Of a DNA stretch of 64,000 nucleotides, positions 35,294 to 43,609 are shown one piece after another. Both the position numbers and the translations under genes were made by a program. A model generated the notes under the pieces. The model made no database searches. It saw nothing but the letters and a program-made list of their open reading frames with translations, and was not told where the DNA came from. The DNA comes from JBGSIC01 sp041751875 (GTDB lineage: Bacteria > Bdellovibrionota > FAC87 > UBA2466 > JACKAF01). The stretch's first letter is position 1. Every line of letters starts with the position of its first letter. The stretch covers positions 62,001 through 126,000 of the forward strand of contig JBGSIC010000013.1 in NCBI GenBank assembly GCA_041751875.1, in the 5' to 3' direction.

Positions 35294-36844
35294 CTAGCCC
35301 AGAATCGCTTGGAAGTGGGAACGGCAGCGTTGCTGGCTTAGGCCTTCAAGCGAAGCGCACTTAGCGGCGAAGGTTTGAAGTTGTGCTTTGAGCTCGCCTT
35401 CATTTTGAATGGTTTGTTTCAAAGGCGCTTCGATTTCCTTGAGGTATTTCAAGTTTCTCCCCATAAATCCATCCGATAGGGAAAATGTGATCGCGTAAAG
35501 GGATTCTGCGATTTCCTTCACACGCTTGAGATCTTTACTGTATTGAAGAGTCATTTTCATATCGAGAGCAGTCCACTGCAATTTTGTCGCCTGCCCTTTC
35601 GCCGATCTGCGAGCGCGATCACTCCAATAAAGGGCCTGCTCACCCTGTTTTTCTCTGTCTTCCAACTGCGCAAGCGAAGATTCGTAGTACCAAGGCGTGC
35701 TGCTTTTCCCGACTTCCGCCCGCAGTAAAGCCCTTGCTTCGCCACTCGCGCCCACTAAGCCGAGTAAGTGTGCCGCACCGGAAAGTATCGCTTCTCTCTC
35801 GGAAGTGTCTCCCGCACTGGTTGTGACTTCCTCCACTCGCCTTTTGACCTCATTCACTATCTGCGGCGAAACAGGCTCGTCGGGGTGGCTCACTTGATAG
35901 AGTTGTAGCTCGGGAAATACTGACCATAGACGGGTGTCGAGCGAAATCTCTTTTCCGTTTCCAATCAATTTTGCGGCTAAGAGCCAGCGTCCTTCGAGCG
36001 TTGTCCGTTCAGGGCCGGCCTTCGGGGCGACAAAACCAATCACTTCTTTCGCTGAGTAAAGGAGGGTCCCTCTGGCAACCAAAATCGTGTCGTAGTTTTC
36101 CAGGATCGCATTCAAGTATTTGGCCGAGTCTTTGCGAACCGAATCGATCCACTTTTGGTGTATTTTCGCAGCAGGTCCGCTTTCTTCTTCCGCTGCGGCC
36201 AAGAGTACGGCGGCCGATAAAAGGGCCTTTTCTTTTTTAAGTTTGGCAGGCACTTTGTCCGCCAACATTTTTTTGTTTATCAAAACACTCGCGGAGTGCG
36301 GATCCGTGCCTCGCGCCTCCGCCCAGTTGCCGTAAGCCAGCAAACGCCAGTCGGCCTCCGTTGCCGTGCCTTTGGCAGCTTTTTCCAAAATGTCTTTCAC
36401 CGACGCTTTGGAAAGAAGCGCGTTACTAAAGGCTTCATCAAACTCGGCAAGGTTAACGAAGGTCTGCAGGCGCATGCGTTCTTCCTTAAGCGGACCCAAC
36501 ATCAACATGGTTGGGTAACCATGAACATTGAGCTTCTCCGCCCACTGCTGGGCCTCATCCGTGTCGCCATCGAGGTAAACGGGAACCACAAGCTGCATGA
36601 GCTCCGCAAAGCGGGGCCGGTTGAATACTTCGGCTTTAAGTTGGTGGCACGGAGGGCACCATTTCGCGCTCCAAAAAAGGAAAACAGGAACGCTGCGCTT
36701 TTCCGCTAGGTCAAATGCCTCTTCGACACTTCCCACGTACCATTCCGCCGCCGTGCCATGCTTGGTCGGCATTCCCGAGCATCCCAATACTACGAACGTC
36801 AGAAAGCTAACTAAGCCGAGCTTAATCATTCTTATTTTTTTCAT
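35294..36844 (-). CDS. Thioredoxin-fold lipoprotein with a long C-terminal domain
   Basis: 516 residues. Lipoprotein signal (VVLGC, Cys22), then a thioredoxin domain with WCPPC (Cys63, Cys66) and the cis-proline loop HGYPTMLML. Residues about 150-516 are helical and resemble a TPR-like solenoid. It should act in the periplasm as a disulfide reductase or exchange protein. It is divergent from a peroxiredoxin-like gene at 36938, so the two may share a redox context. Confidence 0.8.
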   Translation of the reverse strand: MKKIRMIKLGLVSFLTFVVLGCSGMPTKHGTAAEWYVGSVEEAFDLAEKRSVPVFLFWSAKWCPPCHQLKAEVFNRPRFAELMQLVVPVYLDGDTDEAQQWAEKLNVHGYPTMLMLGPLKEERMRLQTFVNLAEFDEAFSNALLSKASVKDILEKAAKGTATEADWRLLAYGNWAEARGTDPHSASVLINKKMLADKVPAKLKKEKALLSAAVLLAAAEEESGPAAKIHQKWIDSVRKDSAKYLNAILENYDTILVARGTLLYSAKEVIGFVAPKAGPERTTLEGRWLLAAKLIGNGKEISLDTRLWSVFPELQLYQVSHPDEPVSPQIVNEVKRRVEEVTTSAGDTSEREAILSGAAHLLGLVGASGEARALLRAEVGKSSTPWYYESSLAQLEDREKQGEQALYWSDRARRSAKGQATKLQWTALDMKMTLQYSKDLKRVKEIAESLYAITFSLSDGFMGRNLKYLKEIEAPLKQTIQNEGELKAQLQTFAAKCASLEGLSQQRCRSHFQAILG

Positions 36845-36937
36845 ACGTCGCTATTCTACTCTTACTTCCCCAAAAAACCACTTTTGCCCCTTTGACAACG
36901 ATATGTCGCACCTCTAGATCCTTGGGAAGGAGACAAC

Positions 36938-37510
36938 ATGGCCCGCACCCCTTCCACGATGCTTTCACTGGGAACCCAAGCGCCCTCTTTTAGCTTACCT
37001 GATACCGACGGCAATGAGGTCTCACTCAGGGACCTGCAGGGCAACCCACTCTTGATTATCTTTTTGTGCAATCATTGCCCCTTCGTGAAACATATCGCCG
37101 ACGAGCTCGCAGCGCTCACCACGGAATACGCGGATAAGGGAATCGCGGTGGTGGGAATCAATTCCAATGATATTGAACGCTTTCCGGAAGACGGTTTAAT
37201 CGAAATGAAACAGGAAAAGAAAAGTCGGCAGTATACATTTTCTTACTTGCTGGATGACTCACAAGAAGTAGCAAAAGCTTATCGCGCCGCCTGCACTCCC
37301 GATTTTTTTCTGTTCAATAAATCTCACAAGCTCGTTTACCGCGGACAGTTCGATGAGAGTCGGCCGGGAAACGGAATCGCCGTCACCGGAAATGATTTAC
37401 GTCGCGCGATGGATGAAGTTTTGGAAGGCAGGCCTGTGTTTGCTGATCAGCAACCTAGTATTGGCTGCAACATCAAATGGAAAGAGGGCAACGCGCCCGA
37501 TTATTTTTAG
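36938..37510 (+). CDS. Thioredoxin-family / AhpC-TSA-like protein
   Basis: 190 residues of the redoxin fold: PSFSLPDTDGNEVSL, a CNHCP active site (Cys44, Cys47) in FLCNHCPFVKH, and ACTPDFFLFN with the cis-proline. This CNHCP subfamily is widespread and annotated as thioredoxin-family proteins. It is cytoplasmic. GGGAAGGAGA precedes the ATG. Its last codons and stop lie inside a 19-base inverted repeat (37497-37515 with 37609-37627). Confidence 0.88.
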   Translation: MARTPSTMLSLGTQAPSFSLPDTDGNEVSLRDLQGNPLLIIFLCNHCPFVKHIADELAALTTEYADKGIAVVGINSNDIERFPEDGLIEMKQEKKSRQYTFSYLLDDSQEVAKAYRAACTPDFFLFNKSHKLVYRGQFDESRPGNGIAVTGNDLRRAMDEVLEGRPVFADQQPSIGCNIKWKEGNAPDYF

Positions 37511-37690
37511 GTGTCTGTGCACTTTAGCCTTTGGCTCGTCTCGCTCTGTACGGCCGCAATTCTAGTGGCACCTGCTCGCGAGGTTTGGGCGAAGCGCAAA
37601 AGTGACCTGACACCTAAAAATAATCGGAAAGGTGCCAGGTCACTTTTCTACCGAAAAGTGCACAGGCACCTTTCCGAAAAGCCTAGGCAC
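37497..37690. repeat. Nested inverted-repeat cluster of the GGTGCC family after the CNHCP gene
   Basis: A perfect 19-base pair of arms (37497-37515 and 37609-37627) includes the end of the previous gene. A second pair, 37510-37526 and 37655-37671, and a third, 37599-37615 and 37631-37647, each mismatch at one base, with cores GGTGTCTGTGCAC and GGTGCCAGGTCAC. A further CTAGGC palindrome lies at 37677-37690. The pairs compete, so several structures are possible. It is related to 269-328 and 7991-8097. A GTG frame (37511-37843) within it, with a signal-like start, is probably fortuitous. Confidence 0.8.
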
Positions 37691-37699
37691 TTTTCCGCT

Positions 37700-38245
37700 T
37701 TATTCCCTACACCAACACGTGGCTTTAGCGATGCACCGAAACTGATGATGCATGAAGTGACAGTTAGTGGCCCACTGAGTGTGCTCAAACCAACCCCCGT
37801 CTTTGTCGCAACGTCGGCGCTGCTCTTCAATGCGGGAACGTAACTGACCTTGCACAAAAAACTGAACGTTTTCTAACGTGGGGCCCCCGCCCATCGTGCT
37901 GACCACTTTATTCCAGGGAGCCGCCCCAGCCGGTAAGGCATCGAGTTTAGAGGACACCACCGTTTCCAAAGTAGGATCGTCTACCATCCACGCTCGCACT
38001 TCGAAGTCGAGCACCGTGGGACGAAAAGTAATCGCCCACATGCCTTGGGGATCGGCAATGGTCGAATAGCGCACGCCGGCGTTGTCGACGGAAACGCCGA
38101 TCATGCCCGGCGTATCTGACTGCACCCGGCCCGCGACGGTCGCGATTCCCTTGTCGCTACTTTTTTTGGTAATCAAGATTAACGGACCCTGTCCCAAGAC
38201 GAAGGTCGACAACAGAAAAGAACTCAACACAAACCATTTAGCCAT
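37700..38245 (-). CDS. Secreted protein of unknown function
   Basis: 181 residues with a signal peptide (MAKWFVLSSFLLSTFVLGQ). The middle part (VAGRVQSDTPGMIGVSVDNAGV...) looks like a carboxypeptidase-regulatory-like or Ig-like beta domain. The C-terminus has five cysteines (CDKDGG, NCHFMHHQFRC, ATCWC) and may bind metal. Not recognised further. It ends in the repeat cluster. Confidence 0.65.
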   Translation of the reverse strand: MAKWFVLSSFLLSTFVLGQGPLILITKKSSDKGIATVAGRVQSDTPGMIGVSVDNAGVRYSTIADPQGMWAITFRPTVLDFEVRAWMVDDPTLETVVSSKLDALPAGAAPWNKVVSTMGGGPTLENVQFFVQGQLRSRIEEQRRRCDKDGGWFEHTQWATNCHFMHHQFRCIAKATCWCRE

Positions 38246-38305
38246 ATGCCCCCCAACCCTGCGCCTAATCTACCGCGCGAAAAGCAAAAGGCAGGGGACA
38301 ACGCG

Positions 38306-38767
38306 TCAGAAGATTTCTGAGATTTTTTTCTGTCGGAAAGCGAAGATCTTTCCAATATCTGAAGCCACAAGCCATCCCACCGCGATGCGGCCGGCAAGCC
38401 CACCCGGAACAGCGTACAAAATGGTGTCAGTCATACGTGTTCCTTCCGGAACAGGTTCAAAAGTATGCGTGTGATGCCACAGTTTGTAAGGCCCCACTAC
38501 CTGACGATCCACAAAAGATCGGTTAACTTGCCACTCTTCGATAAGTGACTGCCACTTTAAGGGAATGCCCCGCACTCGCAGCTTGTAGTCGATGAGGGTT
38601 CCCTTCTCCAAGCGTTCGGTCGACTTGCCTAACACCTGAAACTTTAACCAGGGGGGCGTCAAAATTTCTAAATTTTTTTCGTCCGCGAAGAAGGCGAATA
38701 CCTTTTCAATGGGAGCGGAAAGAACTTGCACGTACTCGAGTTTTAGAGGATTTTTCTCTGGAAGCAT
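38306..38767 (-). CDS. SRPBCC (START-like) ligand-binding protein
   Basis: 153 residues of the cyclase/dehydrase-like SRPBCC fold: VLSAPIEKVFAFFADEKNLEILTPPWLKFQV, LIDYKLRVRGIPLKWQSLIEEW, and HTHTFEPVPEGTRMTDTILYAVPGG. These bind hydrophobic ligands; some accompany NAD-dependent epimerases. No ribosome site is obvious. The ligand is unknown. Confidence 0.82.
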   Translation of the reverse strand: MLPEKNPLKLEYVQVLSAPIEKVFAFFADEKNLEILTPPWLKFQVLGKSTERLEKGTLIDYKLRVRGIPLKWQSLIEEWQVNRSFVDRQVVGPYKLWHHTHTFEPVPEGTRMTDTILYAVPGGLAGRIAVGWLVASDIGKIFAFRQKKISEIF

Positions 38768-38798
38768 TTAATATTTTTACCACGAGAGGGTCCCTCAT

Positions 38799-39089
38799 AT
38801 GCTGAAATCTTTTCATATCATTGCATACCTAGAGGGGATCTCACTTTTAGCGCTATTTTTTATTGCGATGCCGATGAAATACGTTTGGCATGAACCGGCT
38901 TTGGTAAAGTACGTAGGATGGGCGCACGGCTTATTGTTTATTGCTTATGTCGTGATTCTAGCCCAGTTGGCTTCCGCGAAAGACTGGCCGATGCAGAAAA
39001 CAGCTTGGGGATTGGTTGCGTCTTTGCTTCCCTTCGGTGCTTTCATTTTCGACAAGCAGCTCCACCAGGAAACGTCCACGCCTGCTTAA
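38799..39089 (+). CDS. DUF3817 small membrane protein
   Basis: 96 residues with three hydrophobic helices and the family pattern LEGISLLALFFIAMPMKY and GWAHGLLFIAYV. Members are inner-membrane proteins of unknown role, sometimes fused to transporters. GAGAGGG precedes the ATG. It overlaps the ABC-F gene tail to tail by four bases. Confidence 0.85.
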   Translation: MLKSFHIIAYLEGISLLALFFIAMPMKYVWHEPALVKYVGWAHGLLFIAYVVILAQLASAKDWPMQKTAWGLVASLLPFGAFIFDKQLHQETSTPA

Positions 39090-40675
39090 GCTTCCGTATT
39101 GAGCGCAAGATACTCATCGTACGTCACACTGAAGACTTTTCCGCCACTTGGAGTCAGCTCAATGACTTTGTTCGCTACCGTCTGGTTGAACTGGTGATCG
39201 TGAGAGGTAAAGAGAACCGTTCCAGGAAAGCGAACCAAGCCCTGGTTCACTGCGGTGATGGACTCCAAATCAAGATGGTTTGTGGGACCATCCAAAATGA
39301 GTACGTTGGCACTCGACAGCATCATGCGCGCGAGCATGCAACGCACTTTCTCGCCACCTGATAGCACCTTGGCTTTCTTCAAGCTCTCTTCACCGGAAAA
39401 CAGCATTCGTCCCAGAAAGCCTCGAATGAAATTCTCTGATTTATCTTCCGAGAACTGGCGCAGCCAATCAACCAAAGTGAGTTCCCCATTCTCAAAATAA
39501 GGGGCGTTGTCCGCGGGAAAATAGGCCTGCGAAGTGGTCACTCCCCAGGAAAACCCGCCTGAGTCGGCCTTGGTTTCGCCGATGAGAATCTGAAAAAGTG
39601 CCGTAATGGCCAGACCATTTCCGGTAAAAACAACTTTGTCGCCCTTGTCGATTCGGAAAGTCAGATTGGAGAAAAGCTTTTCCCCTTCCACCGTTTTGCT
39701 GAGGCCCTCTACGGACAATAACTGATCACCCGCCTCACGCTCCGGCTTAAACCCCACGAAAGGATACTTGCGCGAGCTTGGCTTGATGTCATCGAGAGTC
39801 AGTTTTTCCAAAAGCTTTTTCCGGGAAGTGGCTTGTTTGGACTTAGAAGCGTTCGCACTGAAACGGGCGATGAACTCTTTTAGTTCCTTGGCCTTCTCTT
39901 CTGCCTTACGGTTTGTGTCTTGTTGCATACGCAACGCGAGTTGACTCGACTCATGCCAGAAATCGTAATTTCCGGAATAGAGCTGAATCTTATTGAAATC
40001 GAGATCCGCGATGTGGGTACAAACTTTATTTAGGAAATGGCGATCATGGGAAACGACAATGACGGTCTTCTCGCAGTTGTAGAGAAACTCTTCCAACCAA
40101 CGAATCGCTTTGGCATCCAGATGGTTGGTGGGCTCATCCAATAAGAGGATATCGGGATCCCCGAACAAAGCTTGTGCAAGGAGCACCTTAACTTTGTCGC
40201 CGCCATCGAGATCTTTCATCTTCCGGTTGTTAAATTCATTGGGAATGCCCAACCCTTTTAGCAAAATCGCCGCGTTCGCCTCGGCTTCCCACCCGTTCAA
40301 ATCAGCAAACTCTGTCTCTAAATCTCCAATCCGGTCGGCCTCCTCGTCACTCATCTCCTCTTTCGCGTAGATGGCTTCGCGTTCTTCCATCACCTTGTTG
40401 AGTTCGGGTTGGCCCATGATGACCGTCTTAAGAACCGTCATCTCATCAAAAGCAAACTGGTCCTGGCGAAGGAAAGACAGGCGCTCTCCAGGTGTGACGG
40501 CGACCTCACCGCTACTGGGACTTTCTAAACCCGCTAAAATTTTGAGAAAAGTCGATTTTCCCGCCCCGTTGGCACCGATTAAGCCATAGCAGTTACCCGC
40601 TACAAATCTAACGTTCACCCCTTCAAAGAGGCGACGCCCTCCAAAACTTAGACTCAATTCCGATGTACTAATCAT
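39086..40675 (-). CDS. ABC-F ATPase, YbiT-like
   Basis: 529 residues, the YbiT length, with two ABC domains: Walker A GANGAGKST, Walker B DILLLDEPTNHLD, and the second VLILDGPTNHLD with Gly in place of the usual Glu at the catalytic position. The N-terminus (LIGANGAGKSTFLKILAG...LRQDQFAFDEMTVL) matches YbiT. ABC-F proteins bind the ribosomal E site and regulate translation. The Glu-to-Gly change at site two may alter hydrolysis. Divergent from the POT gene. Confidence 0.92.
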   Translation of the reverse strand: MISTSELSLSFGGRRLFEGVNVRFVAGNCYGLIGANGAGKSTFLKILAGLESPSSGEVAVTPGERLSFLRQDQFAFDEMTVLKTVIMGQPELNKVMEEREAIYAKEEMSDEEADRIGDLETEFADLNGWEAEANAAILLKGLGIPNEFNNRKMKDLDGGDKVKVLLAQALFGDPDILLLDEPTNHLDAKAIRWLEEFLYNCEKTVIVVSHDRHFLNKVCTHIADLDFNKIQLYSGNYDFWHESSQLALRMQQDTNRKAEEKAKELKEFIARFSANASKSKQATSRKKLLEKLTLDDIKPSSRKYPFVGFKPEREAGDQLLSVEGLSKTVEGEKLFSNLTFRIDKGDKVVFTGNGLAITALFQILIGETKADSGGFSWGVTTSQAYFPADNAPYFENGELTLVDWLRQFSEDKSENFIRGFLGRMLFSGEESLKKAKVLSGGEKVRCMLARMMLSSANVLILDGPTNHLDLESITAVNQGLVRFPGTVLFTSHDHQFNQTVANKVIELTPSGGKVFSVTYDEYLALNTEA

Positions 40676-40888
40676 GTTCTCTTCTAATGGTTCGACCTGG
40701 GTTTAAACTGGATCATTCGCAAGAGGCCGCCGGACTTCTGTACCGTAAAAGAAGAGGAAAATAAACCCCGCCCTGCGAATGAGGACAGATCACCGAGCTT
40801 TCTTGCTTAAAAACCCGTTTTGGTTCATATTTCCCCCTGTCCCACATTGGTTAGCGGGTCGGTTCACAGCAGAGAAAAGGATTTAGTC

Positions 40889-42244
40889 ATGGCCACAAAG
40901 TCGCTGATGCCTCGGGGCATCCCCTACATTATTGGTAACGAAGCTGCTGAACGTTATTCCTATTATGGAATGCGCTCCATCTTGGTGGTCTTTATGACCA
41001 AATACATGATGGATGCGATGGGAAACGCTGACCACATGACGGCTGACGAGGCCAAGAGTTGGTACCATCTTTTCGGCACCGCCGCTTACTTCTTCCCCAT
41101 CATTGGTGCTTTGGTTGCCGACATTTTCTGGGGCAAGTACGAAACCATCATTCGTCTTTCGATTGTGTACTGCTTGGGCCATCTTTGTTTGGCTCTCTTT
41201 GAAACGCGCATGGGCCTAGCCTGTGGACTGATTTTGATCGCCATGGGAACAGGCGGAATTAAACCCTGCGTTTCCGCTCACGTGGGAGATCAGTTCGACA
41301 AAACCAATCAACACTTATTGGAACGTGTCTTCAGCTATTTTTATTTTTCCATCAACTTTGGTGCTTTCTTTTCTATTCTATTCACGCCGCTCATTTTGGA
41401 ACACTACGGCCCCAGTTGGGCATTCGGTATTCCGGGTATTTTGATGGCGATTGCGACCCTTATCTTCTGGATGGGGCGCACCAAGTTCATCGCCATTCCG
41501 CCCGTGGGCTGGGCGAAGTACAAAGAAGAAGTCTTTAGCTCAAAAGGTCTCAAAGCTTTCTTGAGTTTGGGCATCCTGTACTTCTTTATTGCCGCTTTTT
41601 GGTCCCTGTTCGAGCAACAAGGGTCTTCGTGGGTGCTGCAGGCTGAGCAGATGAACCGACAGCTCGATTTGCGCTTCGGGCCGTTTCAGTGGGATTGGCT
41701 CAAGTTCGAGCTTCTCGCTTCTCAGATTTCGGCGGCTAATCCGATTATCATCATGGGACTGATTCCCTTGTTCACCTTCGTGATCTACCCCCTCTGGAAC
41801 AAGGTGTGGAAAGCCACTCCTTTGCGTAAAATCGGGACCGGAATTTTTGTAGCCGGTGCGTCGTTTGCGATCGTCGCAGTGGCTCAATCGCTCATTGATT
41901 CTGGGCACGTAGTGAGCATCTTGTGGCAGTTTGGCGCCTACATTATCCTGACTGCGGCGGAAGTCATGGTGTCGATCACCGCGTTGGAGTACGCCTACAC
42001 TCAGGCTCCGAACTCGATGAAGTCCTTTGTCATGAGTTTCTACCTGCTCTCTGTTTCCTTCGGGAACTCGATTGCTGCCGTGGTAAACTTGGTAATCCAG
42101 AACCCTGACGGAACGAGTAAATTGGCAGGTGCAAGTTACTTCTGGTTCTTTGTCGCGCTCACCGTCGTTTTTGGCGTAGGTTTCATTATCTTCGCCCGGC
42201 GCTATAAGGAAGAGAATTATATTCAAGCGGCGCGCGCTCACTAA
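40889..42244 (+). CDS. POT-family proton-dependent oligopeptide transporter
   Basis: 451 residues from ATG 40889 (longer frame lacks support). About 14 membrane helices; PTR2 signatures are present: ERYSYYGMRSIL (E-x-x-E-R-F/Y) near the start and SFGNSIAAVV at the end. It imports di/tripeptides with protons across the inner membrane, fitting a bacterium that feeds on protein breakdown products. A small protein gene follows after 26 bases. Confidence 0.92.
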   Translation: MATKSLMPRGIPYIIGNEAAERYSYYGMRSILVVFMTKYMMDAMGNADHMTADEAKSWYHLFGTAAYFFPIIGALVADIFWGKYETIIRLSIVYCLGHLCLALFETRMGLACGLILIAMGTGGIKPCVSAHVGDQFDKTNQHLLERVFSYFYFSINFGAFFSILFTPLILEHYGPSWAFGIPGILMAIATLIFWMGRTKFIAIPPVGWAKYKEEVFSSKGLKAFLSLGILYFFIAAFWSLFEQQGSSWVLQAEQMNRQLDLRFGPFQWDWLKFELLASQISAANPIIIMGLIPLFTFVIYPLWNKVWKATPLRKIGTGIFVAGASFAIVAVAQSLIDSGHVVSILWQFGAYIILTAAEVMVSITALEYAYTQAPNSMKSFVMSFYLLSVSFGNSIAAVVNLVIQNPDGTSKLAGASYFWFFVALTVVFGVGFIIFARRYKEENYIQAARAH

Positions 42245-42270
42245 GCGCACCCTTGGCCCAAGGAGGGCGA

Positions 42271-42459
42271 ATGTCTGTTACTCAAACGATGTGGGTCCTT
42301 CAGTGGGATCGTTACACGGGAATGGCTAAGTCCCAAAAGGCGCCGCCGGAATTTTGGGCAGAGTACGATCGCATCGCTATTCCTTCTGATGGGCAAATAA
42401 CCGAGTATCACGTGAAGCTTCTACGCGCGTTGATGAACCGTTATAAACTAGCTCTCTAG
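42271..42459 (+). CDS. Small conserved-looking protein, unknown
   Basis: 62 residues from ATG 42271, preceded by a near-ideal AAGGAGG. It contains W-V-L-Q-W-D-R-Y-T-G and FWAEYDRIAIPSDG, with no signal or membrane segment. It sits between the POT and PAP2 genes with short gaps (26 and 13 bases) and is probably co-transcribed. No family recognised. Confidence 0.65.
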   Translation: MSVTQTMWVLQWDRYTGMAKSQKAPPEFWAEYDRIAIPSDGQITEYHVKLLRALMNRYKLAL

Positions 42460-42472
42460 TCGCAATGTCTGG

Positions 42473-43141
42473 ATGAAGGCTCTACTTCGCAAATTGAATA
42501 AGCCGCGAGTCCTCCCTTGGCTGTGGCTCGGTGGTTCGACTCTGCTTCTCGGTTTTTTTGTCGAACTTAGTTCAGAGCTGAGCGAGACCAGCTCGGATTC
42601 CATTCAGTCCATCGATACCTTTATCGTTGAGCAAGCCGTGGCATTTCGAATGCCTTGGTTAGACGGAGTGGCAATGGATTTTACCGCTTTGGGTTCAACC
42701 GCGGTGCTCACCTTTTTTTGCCTTCTCTTTTTTGTCCTCATGATGCTTTTGGGCAAGAAACAACAAGCGGCGCAGCTGGCAATTATCGCGTCGAGTGCTG
42801 CAATATTAACGCAGGTTCTTAAAGGATGGTTTGAAAGATCGCGCCCCGAAGAAAGTCTTCGACTCGTACGCGCTATCGGTTATTCCTACCCAAGCGGCCA
42901 TTCGCTTTCTTCTGCTGCCATCTATCTTACCTTAGCGATTCTGGCGTGCGTTTTATTTAAGACGCACCTTCAACGCCTGACCGTTCTCCTATTTACGGCT
43001 TTCCTGATTGGGGTTATCGGTTTGTCGCGAATTTACCTAGGAGTCCATTATCCGTCGGATGTCGCCGCCGGTATTCTTCTCGGTGTTGCTTGGGCGTGTT
43101 TCTGGCAATGCCTGTTTTTGGTTTTTCCGCTTAAGCGTTGA
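42473..43141 (+). CDS. PAP2-family membrane phosphatase
   Basis: 222 residues with about six helices and the three PAP2 motifs: KGWFERSRPEE, YPSGHSLSSAA and SRIYLGVHYPSDVAAG, with both catalytic histidines present. It should dephosphorylate lipid phosphates such as undecaprenyl diphosphate or phosphatidate at the periplasmic face. It overlaps crcB tail to tail by 11 bases. Confidence 0.9.
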   Translation: MKALLRKLNKPRVLPWLWLGGSTLLLGFFVELSSELSETSSDSIQSIDTFIVEQAVAFRMPWLDGVAMDFTALGSTAVLTFFCLLFFVLMMLLGKKQQAAQLAIIASSAAILTQVLKGWFERSRPEESLRLVRAIGYSYPSGHSLSSAAIYLTLAILACVLFKTHLQRLTVLLFTAFLIGVIGLSRIYLGVHYPSDVAAGILLGVAWACFWQCLFLVFPLKR

Positions 43142-43511
43142 ACGCGCGGCTTGCTACTACGTAACCCAGCGCTGCCGCTCCCAGTCCCAAAAGAATGCTC
43201 CCTGCCGCATAGGCGAAGGCGAGGACGCTTTCCCCCTTTTTAATCAGCTCGAAAGTTTCCCAACTAAAAGAAGAAAAAGTTGTAAAGCCCCCCAAAAACC
43301 CTACTCCTAATAGAAGAAACACCTCTGGCGCCCACCGCTGGTCGCGTACGACTCCCAATAAAATGCCGATAAGTAAGCTTCCACTGAGATTCACCAGAAG
43401 AGTGGAATAGAAAATCGGAAGGGCTAGCTTAATCGCCCAGTATCTCAGGCCGAAACGTGCGACAGTGCCCAGTGCTCCGCCTACCGCCGCCAATGCAATT
43501 TCCCAAGCCAT
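43131..43511 (-). CDS. crcB: Fluoride-specific ion channel CrcB/Fluc
   Basis: 126 residues with four helices, GGALGTVARFGLRY, TLLVNLSGSLLIG and the signature GGFTTFSSFSWE carrying the pore Phe pair and Na-binding loop. It forms dual-topology dimers that export fluoride. A GGAGGGCAA site precedes the ATG. I looked for a fluoride riboswitch in the about 100 bases upstream and did not see the conserved pattern. Confidence 0.92.
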   Translation of the reverse strand: MAWEIALAAVGGALGTVARFGLRYWAIKLALPIFYSTLLVNLSGSLLIGILLGVVRDQRWAPEVFLLLGVGFLGGFTTFSSFSWETFELIKKGESVLAFAYAAGSILLGLGAAALGYVVASRAFNA

Positions 43512-43609
43512 TTGCCCTCCTTAAGGAACGATAACGAGGGTTTCTCTTCACGGCAACGCTCTTACTCATGAAGCTAGACGTCACCCACGCGCAGTGATAC
43601 CGGTGTGCC

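Noticed and set aside
37511..37843. GTG reading frame with a signal-like N-terminus in the repeat cluster
   Set aside because: It begins immediately after a stop inside a hairpin cluster and runs antisense to the secreted gene; no ribosome site. Likely fortuitous.
41540..42250. 236-residue minus frame antisense to the POT transporter
   Set aside because: Antisense of a well-supported membrane protein; composition artefact.
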